Part shown: in pieces, positions 53,514-59,213 of the stretch
Layout of the letters: each line of letters opens with the position of its first letter
Position numbering within the stretch: position 1 is the stretch's first letter
From: Treponema sp.
GTDB taxonomy: Bacteria > Spirochaetota > Spirochaetia > Treponematales > Breznakiellaceae
Assembly: GCA_009788065.1 (NCBI GenBank)
Contig: WQSF01000008.1
Span: 1 to 59,213, forward strand
DNA: 59,213 nucleotides
Direction of reading: 5' to 3'
Notes under the pieces: model-generated
The model's database searches: none
What the model was told of the DNA's origin: nothing
Seen by the model: the letters and a program-made list of their open reading frames with translations, nothing else
Translations under genes and position numbers: made by a program

Positions 53514-54203
53514 TCATATTAATTCCTTAATTTCATCATTTGTCAAAGGTCTGGAACTGCCTTCTTTTAGGTCTCCAAGCGCAACTGAGCCGATGCGCAC
53601 ACGCCTGAGGCGCGCGGGGTGTAAATGGAAGTGGGAAAAGACTCTGCGGATTTCACGGTTTTTGCCTTCCACAAGGATAATGCGCATTGTCTTTCTGCCT
53701 GTCTTTTCGGCGGATTTTGCTTTGTAATATACATCTTCCACCGTTATTCCTGAATTGAACGCTTCCACTACTTCGTCGCCTATTACGCCTGTCGCTTCCA
53801 CAATATATTCTTTTTCAAGTTCCGAACTTGGATGTCCGAGACGGCTTGCGAAGTTCCCGTCGTTTGTAAAAAAGATAAGTCCGCAGGACATGAAATCGAG
53901 CCGCCCGACGCTGTAAAGTCTTTCTGTAACAGAGCGGGGAAGAAGACTGAGAGCGAGGGGCCTGCCCTGCGGATCGCTTGAACTGCAAATGTATCCCGGC
54001 GGTTTGTTTAAGGCAAGGTAAAGAAGGCGGCTTTCAGGTTTGACTATTGATCCGTCAAGAAGAATGACATCGCCATCCTCCACTTTGGTTCCCTGAGAGG
54101 TAATTATCTCTCCGTTAACTGACACCCTTCCCTGCGCGATAATATCTTCGGCGGCTCTTCTCGAAGCGACTCCGGAGCGGGAAAGATAAACCTGCAGTCT
54201 AAT
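53514..54203 (-). CDS. rluB: Ribosomal large-subunit pseudouridine synthase, RluB/RsuA family, apparently initiating at ATT
   Basis: The enzyme makes pseudouridine in rRNA. The protein has 229 residues. The S4 domain (RLQVYLSRSGVASRRAAEDII) is followed by the catalytic GRLDFMSCGLIFFTNDG, whose Asp is the nucleophile, and by GKNREIRRVF near residue 185. Homologues start MRLQ or ME-RLQ. Here the codon before AGA-CTG-CAG is ATT at 54201-54203, with AGGGGG exactly 6 nt upstream, and it shares a base with the scpB stop (ATTAG). The only other candidates are TTG codons at 54218 and 54224, both inside scpB and placed badly for a Shine-Dalgarno. Confidence 0.85.
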   Translation of the reverse strand: MRLQVYLSRSGVASRRAAEDIIAQGRVSVNGEIITSQGTKVEDGDVILLDGSIVKPESRLLYLALNKPPGYICSSSDPQGRPLALSLLPRSVTERLYSVGRLDFMSCGLIFFTNDGNFASRLGHPSSELEKEYIVEATGVIGDEVVEAFNSGITVEDVYYKAKSAEKTGRKTMRIILVEGKNREIRRVFSHFHLHPARLRRVRIGSVALGDLKEGSSRPLTNDEIKELI

Positions 54204-54753
54204 ACTTTTCCCCCTCAAGCTCAAATTTTTCCATATCGCTTTCGCCGAGTTTTGGAAGCTCTGAAATTGAATTAAGATGAAATTGTTTTAAAAAATCTTT
54301 TGTGGTGCCGTACATGACAGGACGGCCGGGTATATCTTTTTTGCCGACTTCGCGTACAAAATTTTTTTCCAAAAGAAGGCGTATCATATTGTCGGCGGAC
54401 ACTCCGCGGATTTTTTCAATTTCCGTTCTTGTAATCGGCTGAGAATACGCGACAATCGCGAGCGTTTCCATCGCCGCGCGGGAAATTTTTCCTTCGTTCT
54501 TTTTACCGTACCTTTCTTTTAAATTATCCCAATATTCGCGTTTTATTGAAATTTTATATCCGCCGCCGATTACCGCAATTTCAAGCCCGCAATCCGAAGA
54601 GATATACCGCTCTTTTAAAATTTCAAGCGCGGCTGTAACCGTTTCCGCGGGAACACCTGAAATTCTTTCGATTGTTCCTTCGTCAACAGGATCGCCTTCC
54701 ATAAAGAGAACGGCTTCAATTAGCGCTGTGGCTTTATCTATATTTTCAGTCAA
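54199..54753 (-). CDS. scpB: Chromosome segregation and condensation protein ScpB
   Basis: The protein has 184 residues with two winged-helix domains, for example IEAVLFMEGDPVDEGTIERISG and METLAIVAYSQPITRTEIEKIRGVSADNMIRLLLEKNFVREVG, the typical ScpB pattern. With ScpA it forms the kleisin part of the SMC condensin. The start codon is TTG at 54753 overlapping the scpA stop (TTGA), with GGAG 7 nt before it. The end of the gene contains the ribosome site of rluB. Confidence 0.93.
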   Translation of the reverse strand: MTENIDKATALIEAVLFMEGDPVDEGTIERISGVPAETVTAALEILKERYISSDCGLEIAVIGGGYKISIKREYWDNLKERYGKKNEGKISRAAMETLAIVAYSQPITRTEIEKIRGVSADNMIRLLLEKNFVREVGKKDIPGRPVMYGTTKDFLKQFHLNSISELPKLGESDMEKFELEGEKY

Positions 54754-55523
54754 CTTGATACTCCGTTATGTAAAACATCGTTCGCTGATGTTAGATTATT
54801 TTGCAGCGCTGTTTCATTCGGTCTTATCAGAATATCGCCAAAAAGGCGGTTTTGAAAGATAATGATTAAACGCAGTTTTGCGGCTTCCAGAACCGCAAGA
54901 AACGCACAGACCGCGTCAAGCGCTCCGGGTCTTTTAATTAAATCCGTAAAAAGACATTCTTTTTTATTTTCAAGGTATTCAAAAAGAAGCGTTGTCTTTT
55001 CGTTTACGGAAACTTCTTCGTACAGATCGATAATACGCTCAGCCGGCAGATTGATCGTCAGGTTTGAAAATGTCTTTAAAAGATCCCAAATATCGACCTT
55101 TTCCCATAAATCGTCGTCCGTAAAAGGTAAATTATGCTGGAGTCTTTTTCGCTCTATTGTCCATTCATTCTCTCTTTCTTTATCTTCCATGAGTTCAGAT
55201 AATTTTTTATATTTCTGATATTCAATAAGACGCTCGACAAGCTCCGCGCGCGGATCTTCGCCGGATTCTTCGTCAAGTTCGACAGGGAGCAGTGTGCGGC
55301 TTTTAATATACAATAAATGGGCCGCCATTGCGTGGAAGGATGTCAGATCTTCAAGTTCGACAGATTCGGCTTCACGAAGATAGTCGATATACTGCTCTGT
55401 TATTTGCGCTATCGGGATGTCATAAATATTTATTTCATTCTTGCGGATCATGTAAAGAAGGAGGTCTAAAGGGCCTTCAAAGTCGCTGAGTTTGAAACTC
55501 CTCGGATCCGGTCTGGGTTCCAT
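54750..55523 (-). CDS. scpA: Chromosome segregation and condensation protein ScpA
   Basis: The protein has 257 residues. FKLSDFEGPLDLLLYMIRKNEINIYDIPIAQITEQY is the typical ScpA/kleisin N-terminus (given as a range, residues 10-45), and the C-terminal winged helix lies at about 170-240. It bridges the SMC heads. The smc gene is not in this window. There is no Shine-Dalgarno; an extended -10 box ends 7 nt before the ATG. scpA-scpB-rluB-cmk-rpsA form one minus-strand series. Confidence 0.93.
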   Translation of the reverse strand: MEPRPDPRSFKLSDFEGPLDLLLYMIRKNEINIYDIPIAQITEQYIDYLREAESVELEDLTSFHAMAAHLLYIKSRTLLPVELDEESGEDPRAELVERLIEYQKYKKLSELMEDKERENEWTIERKRLQHNLPFTDDDLWEKVDIWDLLKTFSNLTINLPAERIIDLYEEVSVNEKTTLLFEYLENKKECLFTDLIKRPGALDAVCAFLAVLEAAKLRLIIIFQNRLFGDILIRPNETALQNNLTSANDVLHNGVSS

Positions 55524-55530
55524 GAATCGA

Positions 55531-55539
55531 ATTATATCA
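55531..55539 (-). promoter_or_regulatory. Extended -10 promoter giving a leaderless scpA mRNA
   Basis: TGATATAAT on the minus strand followed by TCGATTC and the ATG at 55523. The -35 is weak, as often with extended -10 promoters. Confidence 0.5.
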
Positions 55540-55604
55540 AAAACAGGATATTTCTGGAAGAAGGTTTGATTGGGGAAATGACGTCTTATAAAGGAGTCAA
55601 ATTC

Positions 55605-55640
55605 TAACCGCAGAATCGTTTGGCGCGGACTCTGCGGTTA
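55605..55640 (-). terminator. Hairpin after recA
   Basis: TAACCGCAGA and TCTGCGGTTA form ten perfect pairs around a 16-nt loop, starting 7 nt after the recA stop. Only a short AT-rich stretch follows, so it may be a weak intrinsic terminator. Confidence 0.5.
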
Positions 55641-55646
55641 AAATGG

Positions 55647-56807
55647 TTATTGAATCTCGTCTTCTTTTGAAGATTTAGAACTTCCCTTCTCCGTTTTGGA
55701 GTCTCCCGTTTTAGCGGCTTTCGCGGTTTTTTCCGCCGCCGCTTTTAACTGCGGAAATTCCCTGCCGGGGAAGATCTGCTGGCGCAGCCTGAGTTCAAGC
55801 TCCCGTATAAAATCGGGGTGCTGTTCAAGGTAATCCCTGGTGTTGTCCCTGCCCTGCCCGATTTTATCTTCGTTATAGGAATACCACGCGCCGCTTTTTT
55901 TAATAATTTCGTACTTGACCGCGCAGTCTAAAAGACTTCCTATCGCGCAAATACCTTTACCGAACATCAGTTCTATTTCTGTTTTTCTGAAAGGCGGCGC
56001 GACTTTATTTTTTACCACTTTGACGCGAACTCTGTTGCCTATCGCGTCCGCGTCTTTGCTGACCTCGATTGTCTCGGTTTTACGCACTTCCAGCCTTACG
56101 GATGAATAAAATTTGAGCGCATTGCCGCCTGTTGTAGTCTCCGGGTTGCCGAAAAAGACACCGATTTTCATGCGGATTTGGTTAATAAAAATAAGGATCG
56201 CGCGCGATTTGCCGATTGTAGCGGTGAGTTTGCGCAGAGCCTGGCTCATGAGGCGCGCCTGAGCACCCATTTGGGCATCGCCCATTTCGCCTTCAATTTC
56301 CGACTGCGGGGTAAGAGCCGCAACCGAATCCACGACAATTACGTCAACAGCGCCTGATCGGACAAGGCTTTCCGTTATTTCCATCGCCTGTTCGCCGTTG
56401 TCGGGTTGTGAAACCCATAAATCGTCGATGTTAACCCCCAATTTTTTAGCGTAAACAGGGTCCAAGGCGTGTTCCGCGTCTATAAAAGCCGCGTTTCCGC
56501 CAAGTTTCTGGGCTTCCGCGATTGCATGAAGCGCAAGGGTGGTTTTGCCCGACGATTCCGGACCGAAAATCTCGATAATACGCCCTCTCGGGTAGCCGCC
56601 GATGCCAAGTGCCTCGTCAATTAGGATGGAACCCGAAGGCACTACCTCGATGCCTGAAGCCGCGTCATGCGTCCCCAGTTTGATTAATGATCCCGCGCCA
56701 AATTGCTTTTCAATCTGAAGCCGGGCCGCTTCCAGGGCTTTCGCTTTTTCTTCGCTTGATGCGTTAGGATTGCCTCTGGTTTTTTCTGACTCATTTGATT
56801 TTGCCAT
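55647..56807 (-). CDS. recA: Recombinase RecA
   Basis: The enzyme drives homologous recombination and the SOS response. The protein has 386 residues. Walker A GPESSGKT is at 82-89 and Walker [11 protein letters not shown] further on, with [16 protein letters not shown] (loop L1) and [17 protein letters not shown] (L2) binding DNA. It has an N-terminal low-complexity extension ([20 protein letters not shown]) and a Lys/Ser-rich acidic tail. GGAGGAGAT lies before the ATG. No LexA-type operator could be identified upstream. Confidence 0.97.
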   Translation of the reverse strand: MAKSNESEKTRGNPNASSEEKAKALEAARLQIEKQFGAGSLIKLGTHDAASGIEVVPSGSILIDEALGIGGYPRGRIIEIFGPESSGKTTLALHAIAEAQKLGGNAAFIDAEHALDPVYAKKLGVNIDDLWVSQPDNGEQAMEITESLVRSGAVDVIVVDSVAALTPQSEIEGEMGDAQMGAQARLMSQALRKLTATIGKSRAILIFINQIRMKIGVFFGNPETTTGGNALKFYSSVRLEVRKTETIEVSKDADAIGNRVRVKVVKNKVAPPFRKTEIELMFGKGICAIGSLLDCAVKYEIIKKSGAWYSYNEDKIGQGRDNTRDYLEQHPDFIRELELRLRQQIFPGREFPQLKAAAEKTAKAAKTGDSKTEKGSSKSSKEDEIQ

Positions 56808-56927
56808 AAATATCTCCTCCCCTTTATATGGCGCGCGGATGCGTGGCGCTTGCTCAAAACTTGAAAAATCCTAACATATTTTAAAAATTCTGTCAAGGTT
56901 TTACTTAATGATTGTTAAGTAATTAAC

Positions 56928-56990
56928 GGTGTCAGTCACCTCTTAATTTTTTACAAAACGGGTTAAAAGCAAACAAATGGTGTCAGTCAC
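56928..56990. repeat. Pair of direct GGTGTCAGTCAC repeats upstream of recA
   Basis: GGTGTCAGTCACC occurs at 56928-56940 and GGTGTCAGTCAC at 56979-56990, a 51-nt spacing, in the same orientation. The first copy has GGTG and CACC as mirrored halves. From memory, this motif is common in REP-like elements and Y1-transposase remnants. No transposase is present here. Confidence 0.55.
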
Positions 56991-57048
56991 TTATTAAAAA
57001 ACTGTAAATAATGATAAATAATTGATATAATTTTTTGCTTATTTATGA

Positions 57049-57054
57049 GATAAT
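57049..57054 (+). promoter_or_regulatory. Possible -10 box directly before prs
   Basis: GATAAT followed by AAAAC and the ATG at 57060. An alternative TATAAT lies at 57026-57031. No proper Shine-Dalgarno is seen; the region is so AT-rich that the choice is uncertain. Confidence 0.3.
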
Positions 57055-57059
57055 AAAAC

Positions 57060-58148
57060 ATGAATCCGTTCATAGTTTGCGCGACGCGGTCCATGAAGAA
57101 TTACGCTTCTGGAGTTATTCAGCATCTGTCAAAATATATCAGTTTCTCTAAAATTTCCGATCAAATAAACGGGCTTGATCTGCTTAACACTGACCGGTTC
57201 GCGGACGGCGAAATGGAAGTTTCTGTAAATTATTCCATACGCGGAAAGGATGTTATAATTTTTTCTTCCAGCGCGCGCAATGAAGCCGATATAAATGTTG
57301 AGGAAGCGAAGCTTGAACTGTATCACGCGATTGACTCATTAATGCGATGCCAGGCAAACAGGATTATAGTATTTGAACCGTTTATTTCGTGTTCGCGATC
57401 CGACCGCACGACAAGGCGAAGCTCTGTCGGTTTGTGGGTTCATTTAAAAACGCTTTCGAGCCTTGGAGCCAGCCATATTGTTACTTTTCAGCTTCATTCC
57501 GATAAATCCAAAACAATGGTTGATCCTTCCAAGTGCGCGATAGACGATATTCCCGCGCTGACTTTATTAAAAAAATATCTTTGCGATAAATACATTAAGA
57601 CAGTTGATTTTCTGGAAAACGAAGTAAGAGCAAATTGGGCGTTCTGCTCTGTTGACGCAGGCGGCGAAAAACTCGCGCGCGTATTCGCAAACTCTTTCGG
57701 CGCGCCTTTGGTTGTAGCGCATAAACAAAGAGATTATTCCAAACCGAATACAATTGAATCGATCAATATCCTTTCTGCAGACCCTGTAGAAGGAAAAAAT
57801 CTTTGGATTGTAGATGATATGATTGACACCGCAAACTCGGTAGAAAAACTTATCCGTGTTCTTTCCAATTTAAAACCAAAAGAAATAAATATAATTTCCG
57901 TTCACGCGCTTTTTTCGCCGCCCGCTGTTGAAAAATTGGAAGCGCTCTGTAAAGAAGGTTTATTATACCGCATGATTGTAACGGACACTGTCTGCTGTTC
58001 AGCCTATAAACAAAATATTCACGGGCTGGAAATTGTACAGTCAGAGGAACTTGCTTCGCAGATTGTCAAAGCGGTAATTAATAATGAGTCCATGAGCAAT
58101 TTGATGCAGCCTTTTAACGCCGGCAAATATTTAAGCCGGAAACAGTAA
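57060..58148 (+). CDS. prs: Ribose-phosphate pyrophosphokinase (PRPP synthetase), long divergent form
   Basis: The enzyme makes PRPP from ribose-5-phosphate and ATP, the substrate for PurF. The protein has 362 residues, longer than the usual 310-320. RFADGEMEV matches the conserved substrate motif, the flexible loop reads SRSDRTTRR, the metal-binding His is in FQLHSDKSK, and the PRPP loop is WIVDDMIDTANSV. The C-terminal tail (about 335-362) is an extension. Because the usual DLHAGQ is changed to QLHSDK, the assignment is by overall pattern. Confidence 0.85.
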   Translation: MNPFIVCATRSMKNYASGVIQHLSKYISFSKISDQINGLDLLNTDRFADGEMEVSVNYSIRGKDVIIFSSSARNEADINVEEAKLELYHAIDSLMRCQANRIIVFEPFISCSRSDRTTRRSSVGLWVHLKTLSSLGASHIVTFQLHSDKSKTMVDPSKCAIDDIPALTLLKKYLCDKYIKTVDFLENEVRANWAFCSVDAGGEKLARVFANSFGAPLVVAHKQRDYSKPNTIESINILSADPVEGKNLWIVDDMIDTANSVEKLIRVLSNLKPKEINIISVHALFSPPAVEKLEALCKEGLLYRMIVTDTVCCSAYKQNIHGLEIVQSEELASQIVKAVINNESMSNLMQPFNAGKYLSRKQ

Positions 58149-58178
58149 ATGAATTGTTATTTTTCTTATATTAATATT

Positions 58179-58757
58179 TTACCATTCTTTAGGTTTATTA
58201 TGCGGAGGAGTTATATTAAAAGTTTCTCCTGAAGGTTCTATCAGATAAAAACCGTTATTTAATGCGTATTCTCTTTCGTCAGATTCAATTACAACCCCTG
58301 CAACTGCTCCTAAAAAATGGCGTTTATCACCGCGTAAATCGGCAAACGTGCGCATTTTTTCCATACGTTTAATATGTTCATTTATGTCGCTAATTGTAAG
58401 TTTTGTTTTTATTTCAACGAGCATAGCGGTATCGCCGTTTTGTAAAAAAACATCTATTTGAAAATGAATGTTATTTTTATGATCATTTACTTTAAAATTT
58501 GAACTAACTGTTTGAAAATCCAAGCCCATATCATAAAGTTTATCCTGAAGATTAGGGGCGATCATATATTCTACAACTTCACCGAAACGATTGGTAAAAT
58601 CGCCAAAGCGTTTACCTATTTCATTTATTTTTCGATCAGTTTCTTTCATCTGCCGATCTGTTTCTTTTTGCTGTTCCCGATTTTCCATTAATGCCGCCCA
58701 AACTTGCTCAAAGTCAAGACCTCTAGGGTAATCTGTCTGTGTTTGCATATCTCCCAT
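58179..58757 (-). CDS. PD-(D/E)XK nuclease-like protein with N-terminal coiled coil
   Basis: The protein has 192 residues. A coiled-coil segment (about 20-60) contains repeated KETDRQM/KETDRKI units. The C-terminal domain has QIDVFLQNGDTAMLVEIKTKL, with Asp and the E-x-K of the PD-(D/E)XK nuclease fold. It resembles the DUF3782-type proteins that are frequent in gut treponemes and cyanobacteria. The biological role is unknown. The start is ATG 58757 with GGGAG 8 nt upstream; a GTG five codons earlier overlaps the ribosome site. Confidence 0.65.
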   Translation of the reverse strand: MGDMQTQTDYPRGLDFEQVWAALMENREQQKETDRQMKETDRKINEIGKRFGDFTNRFGEVVEYMIAPNLQDKLYDMGLDFQTVSSNFKVNDHKNNIHFQIDVFLQNGDTAMLVEIKTKLTISDINEHIKRMEKMRTFADLRGDKRHFLGAVAGVVIESDEREYALNNGFYLIEPSGETFNITPPHNKPKEW

Positions 58758-58836
58758 ATTATTTACTCCCACCTATAATATAGCGCTTTTTAATGGTTTT
58801 TAACAGCGATTTTATATAAAAACACCCATTATTATC

Positions 58837-58864
58837 TTGTTAAAAATCTTAAAAAAAATATAAT
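58837..58864 (+). promoter_or_regulatory. Sigma-70 promoter of the leucine-rich-repeat gene
   Basis: TTGTTA (58837-58842), a 16-nt spacer, TATAAT (58859-58864). The leader would be about 31 nt with AAGGAG before the ATG. Confidence 0.55.
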
Positions 58865-58901
58865 AAAACAAGTATTATTCTCATAAATAAGGAGCCAAAA
58901 A

Positions 58902-59213
58902 ATGAGACACCCAATGAACCCCAAATCAATCTTCGCCGTCCTGCTGCTTACAATGGCAGTCTGCGCTTATGCACAATACAACCCCGAAAGCGATTTTACC
59001 GTAGCGCGCAGCAGCGATGGGAAGTCTATTACCATAACAGGGTACACAGGGACAAGACAGACAGTTAACATTCCGCCTGCAATACAGGGATTGCCAGTTT
59101 CCGTAATAGGTAAAGAAGCATTTGCGCTGGATGAATACTATACAAATAATCCGCCGAAAGTAGATCCTTCAAAAGCCAGAATTCGTATTCCAATGGTTCG
59201 TGTCGATAGTGCT
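58902..59213 (+). CDS. BspA-like leucine-rich-repeat surface protein, 5' end only
   Basis: The visible 104 residues show a signal peptide (MRHPMNPKSIFAVLLLTMAV, cut after AYAQ), then SDFTVARSSDGKSITITGYT and INIPPAIQGLPVSVIGKEAF-like sequence (VNIPPAIQGLPVSVIGKEAF). The phrase IPxxIxGxPVxxIGxxAF is the hallmark of the TpLRR/LRR_5 repeats of BspA-like proteins that treponemes carry in large numbers; some act in adhesion. AAGGAG lies before the ATG. The gene continues beyond the right edge. Confidence 0.85.
   Translation, partial: MRHPMNPKSIFAVLLLTMAVCAYAQYNPESDFTVARSSDGKSITITGYTGTRQTVNIPPAIQGLPVSVIGKEAFALDEYYTNNPPKVDPSKARIRIPMVRVDSA

Noticed and set aside
53172-53522. Plus-strand frame across the start of cmk and the palindrome
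   Set aside because: It is antisense to cmk and runs through the non-coding palindrome; there is no ribosome site or family resemblance.

Overview
This window looks like a chromosome segment of a spirochaete of the genus Treponema, probably a gut (termite-type) treponeme. The supporting signs are a flagellin start of the FlaB type behind a sigma-28-like promoter, a long PPi-dependent phosphofructokinase, many outer-membrane, TPR and lipoproteins of treponemal character, a BspA-like leucine-rich-repeat protein at the right edge, and a mltG-dnaG-rpoD-zinc ribbon-rnpB-mreBCD-mrdA-rodA block whose order I recall from Treponema pallidum. No phage, insertion sequence, CRISPR array or rRNA operon is visible. 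Almost all genes are ordinary housekeeping genes. The unusual signals are in how genes start, how two genes are fused, and in small repeats.

Layout. 1-5771 (mostly minus): flagellin 5' end, a lysine/alanine/proline-rich basic protein, RarA ATPase with a methyltransferase-like C-terminal domain, a lipoprotein plus beta-barrel pair, and a band-7-like membrane protein. 5827-17438 (mixed strands): a small membrane protein with chorismate mutase AroH, a GH18 lipoprotein, a LarA-family protein, gnd followed by a 60-bp tandem repeat, a UPF0158-acetyltransferase fusion, aspS, a thioesterase, a DUF4139 protein and pfp. 17545-25682: a 29-residue basic protein, tRNA-Glu touching an acyltransferase gene, GH43, a DUF6941 protein that appears to start at ATT, aroC, an HD-domain protein, a family-5 solute-binding lipoprotein and cysK. 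25765-30643: purE-F-M-N-D, the middle part of purine synthesis as one operon. 30707-47914 (plus): TPR, cysteine-cluster and metallo-hydrolase genes, then peptidoglycan, primase and sigma-factor genes, RNase P RNA (minus), the rod-shape operon, and a radical SAM-DUF2344 fusion. 48019-56807 (minus): scpA-scpB-rluB-cmk-rpsA followed by a sigma-54 activator, a TPR protein and a lipoprotein, preceded by recA. 57060-59213: PRPP synthetase, a PD-(D/E)XK-like nuclease and the start of a leucine-rich-repeat protein.

How the genes work together. PRPP synthetase (57.1 kb) makes the substrate of PurF (26.3 kb). Gnd and Pfp mark an oxidative pentose-phosphate branch and a reversible PPi-driven glycolytic step. 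AroH and AroC make and consume chorismate. ScpA/ScpB, RecA, RarA, DnaG and RpoD serve the chromosome. MreBCD, PBP2, RodA and MltG build and trim the wall of the helical cell.

Most interesting reading. (i) Several genes lack a Shine-Dalgarno sequence and instead have a sigma-70-like -10 box only 5-10 nt before the ATG, predicting leaderless or nearly leaderless mRNAs. (ii) Two genes seem to initiate at ATT, exactly where homologues have Met and behind a well-spaced Shine-Dalgarno. (iii) The gnd 3' end is copied twice as 60-bp units that keep the peptide tail by synonymous change only and keep a hairpin by a compensating base pair. (iv) RarA carries an extra methyltransferase-like domain. I did not find a convincing new multi-gene defence or metabolic system.
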